The translations under genes were made by a program, and so were the position numbers. A DNA stretch of 64,000 nt from assembly GCF_040371945.1 (NCBI RefSeq), contig NZ_BAABWS010000004.1:43149-107148 (forward strand). The letters are read 5' to 3'. This document shows positions 16,438 to 25,469 of the stretch, piece by piece (position 1 is the stretch's first letter; each line of letters starts with the position of its first letter). The notes under the pieces were generated by a model. The model had not been told where the DNA came from, did not search any database, and worked only from the letters and a program-made list of their open reading frames with translations. Origin of the DNA: Litorivita sp040371945 (lineage in GTDB: Bacteria; Pseudomonadota; Alphaproteobacteria; Rhodobacterales; Rhodobacteraceae).

Positions 16438-17453
16438 GTGAGGGCCGCCTCCTGTGCGGAATGATCCCCGACGGGGGGTGTATCGACAAGAAAACACTGC
16501 GCCGTGCCACCGCCGGACACGGGCAGGGCAGGCGGCGCTTCGTGATGACAGCGCTGCATCGCAACGGGGCAGCGGTGCCGATAGGGGCATCCGGCCTCGG
16601 CGCTGCGGGGCAGATCTGCGGCGGGCGCAGCACGGCGCGCGGCGCGGCGCGCCCTTTGCCGCGCGGGATCAAGCAAGGGCACGGCTTCGAGCAGGGCCTT
16701 GGTATAGGGATGCGCGGGCGCGTGATACACGCGGTCCGCCGGTCCTTCCTCGACGATATGGCCCAGATACATCACCGCAATCCGGTCGGAGATATGATGC
16801 ACCAAGGCAAGGTCATGGGCAATGAGCAGATAGGACATACCAAGCGCATCGCGCCGCTCGTAGAGCAGGTTGATGATCTGGTTTTGCGTCGAGACGTCCA
16901 AGGCGCTGACCGGCTCGTCCAGAACGATCAGTTTGGGTTGCAAGGCCAAAGCCGCCGCGATGGCGATGCGCTGGCGTTGCCCGCCCGAAAACTCCGAGGG
17001 ATAGCGCGGCAAATGAGTGGCGGGCAGTTTGACCAGTTCCAGCAACTGGGCGGCTTTTGCGCGGCGCTCGGCGGCGCTCATGTCGGTGTGAAGCTTCAAC
17101 GGTTCGGTGATGATCTGTTCGACCGTCATCGACGGGTTGAGCGAGGAATAGGGGTCTTGGAACACGGCTTGGATCTTGCGGCGCAATGCGGGGGGATAGC
17201 CGCTGGGCAGCGCGGCCAGATCGGTGCCGTCAAACTCCATCCTGCCATCTGAGGCGGGCACCAATCCCAACAACGTGTTGGCGATCGAGGATTTTCCCGA
17301 CCCGCTTTCTCCGACCAGACCCAAAGTCTCGCCCGTGCGAATGGTCAAGTTCGCGCCTTTGACGGCGTCAAACCCTTTGGTTTTCAACCCCAGAAGCGAG
17401 CGCCCGCCGTAGCGCACATGCAGGTCTTTGATCGTCAGTAGGGCATCGCTCAT
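16434..17453 (-). CDS. Peptide-type ABC transporter ATP-binding protein (DppF/OppF)
   Basis: The 339-residue ATPase has Walker A GESGSGKSS, Q-loop FQDPYSSLNP, signature SGGQRQRIAIAAAL, Walker B LIVLDEP and the H-loop LIAHDL. The C-terminal region contains the Cys-containing oligopeptide/dipeptide extension (GCPYRHRCPVAM). Its start overlaps the stop of the fused permease-ATPase by 4 bp, and its stop overlaps the start of the hydrolase. It pairs with the ATPase half of the fusion protein to power import. Confidence 0.93.
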   Translation of the reverse strand: MSDALLTIKDLHVRYGGRSLLGLKTKGFDAVKGANLTIRTGETLGLVGESGSGKSSIANTLLGLVPASDGRMEFDGTDLAALPSGYPPALRRKIQAVFQDPYSSLNPSMTVEQIITEPLKLHTDMSAAERRAKAAQLLELVKLPATHLPRYPSEFSGGQRQRIAIAAALALQPKLIVLDEPVSALDVSTQNQIINLLYERRDALGMSYLLIAHDLALVHHISDRIAVMYLGHIVEEGPADRVYHAPAHPYTKALLEAVPLLDPARQRARRAARRAAPAADLPRSAEAGCPYRHRCPVAMQRCHHEAPPALPVSGGGTAQCFLVDTPPVGDHSAQEAALT

Positions 17454-19411
17454 TGTGCCGCCTCCAAGTTCAGTTCGGCGGCGCGCGCGCAGCGCACCAA
17501 GGGGCCATCGCCGGTGAGGGGGATCGGGCGGGCGCAGCTGTCGGCGGCATAGGCGCAGCGGGCGGCGAAACGGCAGCCTTCGGGCCAATGCCCCGGTGTC
17601 GGGACAGAGCCGCGGATCACCGGCAGCGGCGGTTTGCCCGACACGCCATGCGGCATGGCGCTGAGCAGACCCGCAGTATAGGGGTGCTTGGGGCGGGCGA
17701 ACAAGCGGTCCACCGGCGCGGTTTCGACGATCTCGCCGCAATACATCACCGAGATGCGGTCGCAAATATCCGCCGCCACCGCCAGATCATGGGTCACAAA
17801 GAGCATCGCCATGCCCAGATCGTCCTGCAGATCGCGGAACAGATCGAGGATTTCTTGCTGGACCGTGACATCCAATGCGGTGGTCGGCTCATCCGCAATC
17901 AGAAGTTTGGGCGCGCAGGACAAGGCGCGGGCGATGGCAATCCGTTGCGCCATCCCGCCCGACAATTCATGCGGATAGGCGCGGGCGCGCTCGGCGGCGC
18001 GCGGGATGCCCACACGGTCGATCAATTCGATCGTGCGGTCCCATGCGGCGCGGCGCGGCAGGCCCTGTTTGACGCGCAGAACCTCGGCGATCTGGCTGCC
18101 GACGGTATAGCTGGGGTTGAGGCTGGTGGTCGGGTCCTGAAACACCATGGCGACATCATTGCCGCGCGCGGCCTCCAGACCCGCAGGCGACAGCGTCAAA
18201 AGATCAGTGCCGTCCAGATGCACCGCGCCTTGGCTGATCCGCCCGCCCGCACCGATCAGCCCCATCAGCGCCAATCCGGTCACGGTCTTGCCCGATCCAC
18301 TTTCGCCGACCAGACCCAAAGTCTCGCCTTTCTTGATGCGCAAGGACATATCGGTGACCACGGGCACTTCGGCCCCGCCCTTGGGAGAGACCATCACCTC
18401 CAGCCCCGTGACCAAGAGCGCATCGTCCTCTTGCGCCGTCCATGCGCGGCCCTCGGCGGTTTTGACCTGTGCGGCGCGGCGCGGCTGGTCTTTGGGGCGG
18501 CCACTGGCGGGCACGCGGATACCGCGCCCGATGGAATCGCGCAGCACATCGCCCAGCAGGTTCACCGCCAGAACCGTCGCCACAATCGCCAATCCCGGAG
18601 GCACGGCAAGAAAGGCGTTCAATTCCATATAGGCCGAGGCGGTGTTCAGCATCGTGCCCCAACTGGCTTGCGGCGGCTGCACGCCGATGCCGATAAAGCT
18701 CAGCCCCGCTTCGGCCAAAAGCACCGCGCCGATGGTCAGTGTCACCTGCACGATCAGCGGCGGCGCGATGTTGAGAAAGATATGGCGCATCAGGATGCGG
18801 CGCGGCGAGGCGCCCATCACGCGGGCGGATTTGACGTAGACCTCCTCGCGTTCGGCCAGAACGACCGAACGGGCCAGCCGCAAGAAGGCGGTCGAATAAA
18901 GGATGCCAAGCGCGAACATGGCGCGGTGCAATCCGGTGCCCAGAATCGCGATGATGACGATGGCCACCATGATACCGGGGATCGAGACGATGGCCTCGAC
19001 CACGCGCATGGTGATCCAGTCCCACCAGCCGCCATGATAGCCGATGAACAGCCCGATCGGCACGCCGATCAGCACCGCCAGAGCCGTGGCTTCGGCGGCG
19101 GCGATCACCGCGATGCGGCTGCCGTAGATCATCCGCGACAGAACATCACGGCCCAAATCATCGGTGCCCAGCCAATGCGCCGCCGATGGCCCTTGCAGCG
19201 ATCCGATCAGGTCTTGCGTGAGCGGATCATAGGGCGCGATCCACGGCGCAAAGAGCGCACAGACCACGAGCGTCACCAGCACCAGCGCCGAGGGGATCAC
19301 CACCGCCAGCGTGGCGGGGCGCATCCATTCGGGCCGTGTGCGCGGCGGCGCCTGCTTGGCGGCAGGGGCCGAAGGGGAAGCGGGCGAGGAGGGGGCGGAA
19401 ATATCGGTCAT
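17450..19411 (-). CDS. Fused peptide-type ABC permease (DppC) and ATPase (DppD)
   Basis: This single 653-residue frame contains a DppC-type permease (residues ~1-300: N-terminal anchor, then membrane helices with the LGTDDLGRDVLSRMIYGSR motif and EAA loop VMGASPRRILMRHI). An ATPase follows at ~335-653 with Walker A GESGSGKTV, signature ELSGGMAQRIAIA, Walker B LLIADEP and a C-terminal Cys-rich CRFAARCAYAADSC region. Permease-ATPase fusions are known in this importer family, so the join is probably genuine. The start overlaps the DppB stop by 4 bp. Confidence 0.92.
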   Translation of the reverse strand: MTDISAPSSPASPSAPAAKQAPPRTRPEWMRPATLAVVIPSALVLVTLVVCALFAPWIAPYDPLTQDLIGSLQGPSAAHWLGTDDLGRDVLSRMIYGSRIAVIAAAEATALAVLIGVPIGLFIGYHGGWWDWITMRVVEAIVSIPGIMVAIVIIAILGTGLHRAMFALGILYSTAFLRLARSVVLAEREEVYVKSARVMGASPRRILMRHIFLNIAPPLIVQVTLTIGAVLLAEAGLSFIGIGVQPPQASWGTMLNTASAYMELNAFLAVPPGLAIVATVLAVNLLGDVLRDSIGRGIRVPASGRPKDQPRRAAQVKTAEGRAWTAQEDDALLVTGLEVMVSPKGGAEVPVVTDMSLRIKKGETLGLVGESGSGKTVTGLALMGLIGAGGRISQGAVHLDGTDLLTLSPAGLEAARGNDVAMVFQDPTTSLNPSYTVGSQIAEVLRVKQGLPRRAAWDRTIELIDRVGIPRAAERARAYPHELSGGMAQRIAIARALSCAPKLLIADEPTTALDVTVQQEILDLFRDLQDDLGMAMLFVTHDLAVAADICDRISVMYCGEIVETAPVDRLFARPKHPYTAGLLSAMPHGVSGKPPLPVIRGSVPTPGHWPEGCRFAARCAYAADSCARPIPLTGDGPLVRCARAAELNLEAAQ

Positions 19412-20352
19412 GCGGGGCGCGCCTTTGGATTGATAAGGCCGTAAAGGATGTCGGTCACCAGTTGGACCGCCATCACGATCAGCACCAGCACCAGAACGAT
19501 GCCTTGGATCATGGGAATGTCTTGTTGGCGCACGGCGGCAATGGCCAGCGATCCGATGCCATTGATGGCAAAGACCTGCTCGACGATCAGCGCGCCGCCC
19601 AACAGGACGGTGATTTGGAAAGACAGGACCGTGATCACCGGCACCAGCGCGTTTTTGAGCGCATGGCGAAAGATCACGCGGCGCGGCGACAGACCTTGGG
19701 CGCGGGCGGCGCGCACATAGTCCTGTTGCAACACCCCGACCATGGCCGAGCGCACCTGCCGCGCGATGGCGGCGCTGGTCGACAGGCCAAGCGCGAGGGC
19801 GGGCAGGGTGATGGATTGCAGCCAGCCCAGCGGCGAGGCCGACAGCGGCACATAGCCCGTCGCGGGGAACCACCGCAAAGTGACCGCAAAGACCGAAGCC
19901 AAGATGAGCCCGAACCAGAAATTCGGGATCGCCTGACCGATGGTGGCGCCAAAGGTGGCGAGACGGTCGATCCACGAGCGCGGCCGCAATGCCGCCGCGA
20001 TCCCCGCGCCCAGCCCGACGACCACCGAAATCAGCACCGCCGCCAGCGTCAGCGACAAAGTGGCGGGCATCCGCAGCAGCACCGCGTCAGAGACCCGCAC
20101 CGAATTGAAAAACGACGTGCCCAGATCGCCCTGCACGGCCTTGCCCAGCCACGTCAGGTAGCGGGCGACGAAAGGCTCGTTCAGCCCGAGCCTTTCGCGC
20201 ACCAACTGGTATTGTTCCTCCGATCCGCGATCCCCGATGATCAGATCGACGGGGTCGCTGGGCAAGAGCGCGGTGAAGGAAAATGTCAGGATCGACACGA
20301 TCAGGAGAAGCGGCAGCATCGCCATGAGACGCTGCGAGATGAGTTTCACCAT
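19408..20352 (-). CDS. Peptide-type ABC transporter permease (DppB)
   Basis: The 314-residue membrane protein has the DppB order: N-terminal helix (RLMAMLPLLLIVSILTFSF), periplasmic loop with DPVDLIIGDRGSEEQ and GLNEPFVARYLTWL, then five further helices with the EAA loop RAARAQGLSPRRVIFRHALKN. It sits 22 bp downstream of the binding-protein gene and overlaps the next permease by 4 bp. It forms the inner-membrane channel with the DppC half of the fusion. Confidence 0.93.
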   Translation of the reverse strand: MVKLISQRLMAMLPLLLIVSILTFSFTALLPSDPVDLIIGDRGSEEQYQLVRERLGLNEPFVARYLTWLGKAVQGDLGTSFFNSVRVSDAVLLRMPATLSLTLAAVLISVVVGLGAGIAAALRPRSWIDRLATFGATIGQAIPNFWFGLILASVFAVTLRWFPATGYVPLSASPLGWLQSITLPALALGLSTSAAIARQVRSAMVGVLQQDYVRAARAQGLSPRRVIFRHALKNALVPVITVLSFQITVLLGGALIVEQVFAINGIGSLAIAAVRQQDIPMIQGIVLVLVLIVMAVQLVTDILYGLINPKARPA

Positions 20353-20374
20353 GAGTTTGCTCCCGCTGCCGCTG

Positions 20375-21892
20375 TTACTGGCCGACCCGCAGACCGCGGA
20401 AATAGGGCGTGTCTGTGCCAGGGCGGAATTTGACCGTCGGATTGTCCGCCACCGCGTCGGAGGCGCCGAAGAGGATCGGCGTGGTGGTGATGAAGATCAT
20501 GTAGCTTTCGAGCGCCAGCTTATCGAACATCTTGAAATAGATCGGCGCGCGTTCGGCCTCGCTGGTTTTGGCAAGGCCCGCGTCGCTGAGCGTGACCAAT
20601 TCGGGATCGGGCTTGATCTTGAACGGATTGAACACCGCATCCTCGCCCACATAGTAGGTGGTCATGAATTTCGGATCGATGGCGTTGTTCCAGACCAGAT
20701 TGGTGGCGGGGAAATCCGTGGTGCGGCTGCGCCGTGCCAAGGTGCCCGGTTCGACGGTCTGGATATTCATGGTGATGTTGATCGCATTGAGAAAGCCCGC
20801 CACCGCTTCGAGCCGCGAGGCAAAGATCGGGATCGACGGGATGGTGAAGCTGAAGCCGTCCTCGTATCCGGCCTCTTTCATCAAGGCTTTGGCCTTTTCC
20901 AGATCATAGGCATAACGGCCCTCTTGCGCGGGGTCGTGCATCCACAAACCTGCGGTGTAGGGCTGCGAAGCTGGTGTCGACAGGCCAAATTCCACCGCTT
21001 TGGAAAAGGCGGCGCGGTTGATCGCGTAATTCATCGCCATGCGCACGCGCGGATCGGCAAAGGCGGGCACCTGCGTGCCCTCGCGATCAAGGATCGACAG
21101 ATGGTAGGTCGTCCCGCCCGGTTGCTTGAGCAAACGCAGACCCGCGGTGCGCTCGATGATGGCCGCCTGGGGCGAGGACAGGAAAATCGCCAGATCGACC
21201 TGTCCGGTCTTGAGCGCATTGAGCCGCGCGGTGTTGTCGGGAATTTCGGAAATCTCGATCCGCGCCAGCCCCTGATCGTCCGGCGTGCGGTAGGCAGGGG
21301 CGGGGGTATAGACCCGCAATTCGCCCTCGCGCGATTGATCTGCCGCATAAAGATAGGGGCCGGTGCCGACGGGATTACGGTCCAGCGCGGGATCGTTGAG
21401 CGCTGCGGGGCTGACCATCATACCTGCGGTTCCGGTCAGGGCTTCGACAATCGACGGATCGGGGCTTTTGAGGGTGATGGTGATCTCGTTCTCGCCCGTC
21501 GCTTCGGCCTTTTCGGCCAGTTTCATCGCGGCATTCACGCCCAGATCGATCACGCGGTTGAGGTTTTGCGCGGCGATTTCGGCGGTGAAAGGCGTGCCGT
21601 CGGAAAAGCGGATGCCGGATTTTAGTGTCACAACGATGCTCTTGTCCTGCGCGCGATAGCTTTGGGCGAGGACCGGAATGATTTCGCCTTCCACGCCGCG
21701 GTCGAAGAGCGCCTCATAGACAGGGCGCAAATAGGACGACCCGCCGCCGGTATGTTGGTGCGGATCCATGGTGATCAGCTTGGCTTGCTCTGCGAAACGG
21801 AACGTGCCGGTCGGCTCTGCCGCTGCGGGAACCGCCGCAAAGCTCGCCCCGATCACGGCAGAAATTGCAAATGTTTTGAATGTGATGGTCAT
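20375..21892 (-). CDS. ABC transporter substrate-binding protein, peptide/nickel family (SBP_bac_5)
   Basis: The 505-residue protein starts with a Sec signal peptide (hydrophobic core then AAVPAAAEP). The family core follows: ITMDPHQHTGGGSSYLRPVYEALFD, IRFSDGTPFTAE and a late AFSKAVEFG ... PYTAG block. Despite the family name, such proteins also bind opines, nickel complexes and other solutes, so the ligand is not fixed. GGAGGG lies upstream of the ATG. It is the first gene of the importer operon; a sequence shared with the LysR promoter lies 75 bp upstream. Confidence 0.92.
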   Translation of the reverse strand: MTITFKTFAISAVIGASFAAVPAAAEPTGTFRFAEQAKLITMDPHQHTGGGSSYLRPVYEALFDRGVEGEIIPVLAQSYRAQDKSIVVTLKSGIRFSDGTPFTAEIAAQNLNRVIDLGVNAAMKLAEKAEATGENEITITLKSPDPSIVEALTGTAGMMVSPAALNDPALDRNPVGTGPYLYAADQSREGELRVYTPAPAYRTPDDQGLARIEISEIPDNTARLNALKTGQVDLAIFLSSPQAAIIERTAGLRLLKQPGGTTYHLSILDREGTQVPAFADPRVRMAMNYAINRAAFSKAVEFGLSTPASQPYTAGLWMHDPAQEGRYAYDLEKAKALMKEAGYEDGFSFTIPSIPIFASRLEAVAGFLNAINITMNIQTVEPGTLARRSRTTDFPATNLVWNNAIDPKFMTTYYVGEDAVFNPFKIKPDPELVTLSDAGLAKTSEAERAPIYFKMFDKLALESYMIFITTTPILFGASDAVADNPTVKFRPGTDTPYFRGLRVGQ

Positions 21893-21966
21893 ATCAGGCC
21901 CTCCCCGCCTTTATGGTTGTGGGTCAGGCTTATCGCGGCGGATGCCATTAGAAATAGTAAAAACTT

Positions 21967-21983
21967 TCTGCATCATGATAGGT
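21967..21983. promoter_or_regulatory. Candidate LysR operator, copy 2
   Basis: TTCTGCATCATGATAGG matches the site beside the LysR gene at 14 of 17 positions and is flanked by AAAAC and GTTTT arms. It lies 75 bp upstream of the ABC binding-protein start. The 270 bp between that start and the permease stump holds no convincing gene. Confidence 0.45.
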
Positions 21984-22162
21984 TTTGCTGATGTCTTGTC
22001 CGCGGCGGAGGGGAAAACGGCATGGTCAATTTCCTCGGGCCTTGGGGCGTGGCGCGGAGGTGACGGGCGAAATACCGCCCTTCATGGTGCGCCAAAGCGG
22101 TGAGCGGCGATGCTGTGCTGTGGACGAAGGTCCATTTTGGCGGCAAGGCCCCGTTTCCAATC

Positions 22163-22463
22163 TTATGTCGGACGCGCCTTATGAGGACCTGATCGCAGCG
22201 CCATGCGCGTAATCAGGGTAATGTCTTTTTTACAACGGCCCGATGATCGTCCGTAGATGCAACGGGTCCTTCGCTTGCTGTGATCGAGCCCAACAGCTGC
22301 CCCGCGATTAAACCAGAATATCAGATGCACCAGCCACAGTGACAAACAGGGCAAAGCGACCAAGAGAACGACCCGCAAAATATCCAAAATCACGAATGGC
22401 ACCACGCCGAGAAATGTCTCGCCCAATGTGATTTCGCGCGACATGGATTTGATGACGAAGAGG
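22163..22463 (-). pseudogene. C-terminal stump of a TRAP transporter large permease (DctM)
   Basis: The frame reads PLFVIKSMSREITLGETFLGVVPF, then DILRVVLLVALPCLSLWL. This is the usual end of a DctM permease, where a cytoplasmic segment with a (L/I)-x-x-x-F-x-G-x-x-P-F motif leads into the last membrane helix. It begins exactly at the inverted repeat of the adjacent insertion sequence, so the rest of the gene was removed. It is not the end of the intact dctM at 25470, whose C-terminus differs. It therefore marks a second, lost TRAP system. Confidence 0.7.
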
Positions 22464-23310
22464 GGCATTGCCAACTTAACGGCACCGACCTTTAACGGCC
22501 CCTAGGGGTGATTTTCTCAGGCGGTCATTCCGAGCGCATAGTCGTGCCACAGGTCGAAGGCATCGGATCTTGCGTGGCGGTAGGAGGCGGTGGAGATGCG
22601 GTAGCGGCGGGGGCGAAAATTGTGTTGATCTGATGGTGGACGCGAGGAATCTTCGCGCTTGCCGGACCGACTTGAACCGGCATGACCTTCTCTCGCTTTC
22701 GGGTTGGTCGGCGTGACCCCTCGATGCGGTTATTGAGACCTTTGTGCGTCCGATGATCAGCTTCAGGCGCAAGAGCCGGATCGGCTTGATGTAACTGCGC
22801 GATTTGTCCATTGCCCAGCAGGGTATTGCGCAGCAATGTTCCGAGAGGGGGTCACGACGACACGCGGTTTGCCAAAGCGGGCGATCAACCGCGCAAGGAA
22901 ACGCTTGGCAGCTTTGGCATTTCGGCGCGGCTGCACAAGGATATCGAGCACATCGCCGTTTGCATCCGCCGCCCGCCATAACCCAACTTTGACGCCGTTG
23001 AGCGGCACCACAACTTGATCAAGATGCCATTTATCTGCAGCGGCGGGACGGCCACGCTTGATTCAATCGGCAAAATTCTGGCCAAACCGGTTCACCCGTT
23101 TGCGCAGGGTTTCGCGGCTGACGGTTACACCGCGTTCAGCCAGCAGATCCTCGACGTCCGCCGTGCTGAGCGCGAAGCGATGATAGGCCCTTACGGTATA
23201 GGCCACGACTTCACGGGGGAAACGATAGCCCTTCAGGCGCGGCATCTTGGTTGGAATTTTCATGACAAAACGCTAGACGCACCAAGATGCCTCAGCAAGT
23301 TGGCAATGCC
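22464..23310 (-). mobile_element. Decayed IS6-like insertion sequence, ~847 bp, with 14-bp terminal inverted repeats
   Basis: The ends GGCATTGCCAACTT (22464-22477) and AAGTTGGCAATGCC (23297-23310) are exact reverse complements. They enclose a single broken IS6-type transposase, and the length is typical of the family. Flanking 8-bp sequences (CGAAGAGG and TATTGAGG) do not match, so no target duplication is left. This fits IS6-mediated deletion or cointegrate formation. Confidence 0.88.
22517..23263 (-). pseudogene. IS6-family transposase, inactivated
   Basis: The N-terminal helix-turn-helix region is intact (FPREVVAYTVRAYHRFALSTADVEDLLAERGVTVS). A TGA then replaces the expected Arg codon in NFAD-stop-IKRGRPAAADKWHLD. 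The same frame resumes through the DDE core (VPLNGVKVGLWRAADANGDVLDILVQ, RFGKPRVVVT), and then the sequence hops between frames: RSYIKPIR, NNRIEGSRRPTRKREK, HHQINTIF and the terminal DAFDLWHDYALGMTA. At least one nonsense change and several frameshifts are needed, so it cannot make active transposase. Confidence 0.9.
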
Positions 23311-23901
23311 TATTGAGGTTTTTCTTCTGCCTGATGATAATCAGCTGCATATTACCTTGAAATTTGAGGATCACGTTCACCGCCTGAAGGCCCGCAAGTT
23401 TGGAGCCGCTTTTGTCAATGTTGACCCGACCAGGTGGCCATTTGTAGCGATCGCTTGTTTGAAGAAGCGCCGTGCAGCGGCGGTATCGCGACGCTCTGAG
23501 AGCATGAAATCAGGGGTTTTGCCACGCCGGTCGGTAGCGCTGTACCGGCACGTCCACTTGCCGCGAACCTTGATATAGGTCTCATCAACGCGCCAAGTCC
23601 CTACCAACTTGCGCTTTCGGCGCTGCACGTTGGCAGCAATCTCGGGTGCGTAGTTTACAACCCAGCGGTTAAGGCTCGTGTGGTCAACTTTAATCCCACG
23701 CTCGGCAAGAGTTTCCTCAAGATCTCGATACGAGATAGCTTAGCGGACGTAGAAAAAGACGGCGTGTAAGATCACGGATTTCCGATAATGCGCGCCCTTA
23801 AAATCAACCGTCACCGAAACACCTTGCTGCTTGCTTGTACTGCCCATCCGTCGCAAATTCGGGTGCGAAGCGAGAGGTGGTAAGAACTTGTAACAGAACC
23901 C
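23311..23901 (-). mobile_element. Truncated remnant of a second IS6-like element
   Basis: The outer end keeps a plausible IS6-type terminus (minus-strand GGGTTCTGTTACAAGTT at 23885-23901, close to the GGTTCTGTTGCAAAGTT ends of the family). The inner end is missing: the transposase loses its last third just before the inverted repeat of the first element. The order implies that the first element inserted into, or deleted up to, this one. Confidence 0.75.
23377..23847 (-). pseudogene. IS6-family transposase fragment, truncated and interrupted
   Basis: Reading from the ATG at 23847 gives a recognisable IS6 N-terminus (DFKGAHYRKSVILHAVFFYVR). A TAA stands where Tyr is usual, then the frame continues AISYRDLEETLAERGIKVDHTTLNRWVVNYAPE and the catalytic core GTWRVDETYIKVRGKWTCRY ... 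DFMLSERRDTAAARRFF. The first DDE Asp (VDET) is present. The protein breaks off after ~155 codons, so the second Asp and the Glu are gone. Its sequence differs clearly from the neighbouring IS transposase. Confidence 0.85.
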
Positions 23902-23933
23902 GGCAACGCCCTTTTTCGCCTTTAGGCGGCAGG

Positions 23934-25460
23934 TCAGTCCGGCCAATAGGGCGCGCGCAGATCCTTTTTCAACACCTTGCCGATCTCGCTGCGCGGGAGC
24001 GCGTCGCGCAAGACCACCTGTGACAGGCGCTGTGTCTTGCCCAGCCGCGCGTTGGCGGCGGCGAGAATATCGGCGGCGCTGCTGGTTGCGCCTGCGCGCA
24101 GGACGACAAAGCCGAGCGGGGTTTCGCCCCAATCAGCGCTAGGGATGGCGATGACGGCGGTGTCGGCGACATCGGGGTTTTGGCGCAGGGCGGCTTCGAG
24201 GTCGGCAGCATAGATGTTGAACCCGCCGGAGATGATCATATCCTTTTTGCGGTCCATCAGATGCACAAAGCCGTCTTCGTCGATGCGGCCCATATCGCCG
24301 GAGCGGATGAAATCACGGCCCTGCGCGTCGCGCCAGATCATCTCGGCGGTGGCGGCGGGCAGGTTATGATAGGCGCGCATCATCGAAGGGGCGCGGCCGA
24401 CCAGCTCGCCATAGTCGCCTTGGGGCAATTCGCGCCCTTCGGCGTCGATCACCCGCATGTCCACCCCCTCTCCGGGGCGGCCGACGGTGTCCCATTTGGC
24501 GGGGAAGGCCTCGCAGTTGAGCGCGGTGGAGATGCCCCCTTCTGTCATGCCGTAAACCTCGATCAGATTGCCGGGCCAGCGCGCCATGATCTGTGCGATC
24601 AAGGGGGCGGGCAGGGGGGCGGAGGTCGAGAATTTGCACCGGTAGCTGCTCAGGTCGAAGTCGTCAAAACGCGGCTCGGCCATCAGGCGCATATATTGCA
24701 CGGGCACCAGAACCGCTTGGGTCGGGCGCAGCGCGGCGCTGAGCCTCAGAAACTCCAGCGTGTCGAATTTGCCCATGACGATCAGCGTCGCACCCAAGGT
24801 CAGCGCTGGCAGCATCCCGAACAGCGTGGTGTTGGAATAGATCGGCGTCGAAATCACCAAACGGTCGTCGGCGCCGAGGCCAAAGCGGGTGATGCGTTGC
24901 AATTGCCGCGAGCGGAACCGGTGATCGTGCAAGATGCCTTTGGGCAATCCGGTGGTGCCGGATGAATAGATGATGTTGAACAGATCGTCGGGGCGCACCT
25001 TTGCGGGGGCGGCGGGGGCGCTGCTTGCGGCCCATGCGGCCAGATCGGCCAGATCGAGAACCTGCGGCGCGCCCAAGGATTTGGCCACTTCGGCCTGCGC
25101 GGGCGAGGCAAAAAGCAGGCGCGCGCCGCTGTCTTGGACCATGCGCGTCAAGGCGTCGGGCGTGGCCGAGAAGGGCAGGGGCACGATACAGGCCCCCGCC
25201 GCCACCACGGCGCAATAGAGCACTACATGTTCGACCGAGTTCTCGGCCAAGGAGGCGACGCAATCGCCCCGCCCGATACCGTCGTCGCGCAGCCGCCCCG
25301 CAACCTGCGCCACCATGGCGCCGAATTCGGCCCAGCTCAGGCTTTGATCGCCCATAATAACGGCGGGTTTATCGGGCACGGCGCGCGCATGGGCGACAAT
25401 CGCCGCGCCAAGGCTCAAAAGCTGTTCATTCTCGACAGCGGGAGGAGTGAAAACGCTCAT
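23934..25460 (-). CDS. AMP-forming acyl-CoA ligase (class I adenylate-forming enzyme)
   Basis: The 508-residue protein has the P-loop IIYSSGTTGLPKGILHDH, the A5 motif YGMTEGG, GDMGRIDEDGFVHLMDRKKDMIISGGFNIY at the hinge, and the A10 lysine in SEIGKVLKKDLR. It activates a carboxylic acid to its CoA thioester through an acyl-AMP. It follows the TRAP permease by 9 bp, so it is the last cistron of the importer operon and probably activates the imported acid. The substrate cannot be read from sequence. Its end lies 32 bp from the IS remnant. Confidence 0.93.
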   Translation of the reverse strand: MSVFTPPAVENEQLLSLGAAIVAHARAVPDKPAVIMGDQSLSWAEFGAMVAQVAGRLRDDGIGRGDCVASLAENSVEHVVLYCAVVAAGACIVPLPFSATPDALTRMVQDSGARLLFASPAQAEVAKSLGAPQVLDLADLAAWAASSAPAAPAKVRPDDLFNIIYSSGTTGLPKGILHDHRFRSRQLQRITRFGLGADDRLVISTPIYSNTTLFGMLPALTLGATLIVMGKFDTLEFLRLSAALRPTQAVLVPVQYMRLMAEPRFDDFDLSSYRCKFSTSAPLPAPLIAQIMARWPGNLIEVYGMTEGGISTALNCEAFPAKWDTVGRPGEGVDMRVIDAEGRELPQGDYGELVGRAPSMMRAYHNLPAATAEMIWRDAQGRDFIRSGDMGRIDEDGFVHLMDRKKDMIISGGFNIYAADLEAALRQNPDVADTAVIAIPSADWGETPLGFVVLRAGATSSAADILAAANARLGKTQRLSQVVLRDALPRSEIGKVLKKDLRAPYWPD

Positions 25461-25469
25461 CTTCGGTCC

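Noticed and set aside
21985..22212. Possible 75-aa gene in the gap beside the IS region
   Set aside because: No ribosome site, no recognisable sequence, and it overlaps the DctM stump on the other strand.
22456..23318. Target-site duplication flanking the first IS
   Set aside because: The 8-bp flanks CGAAGAGG and TATTGAGG share only GAGG, so no duplication can be claimed.
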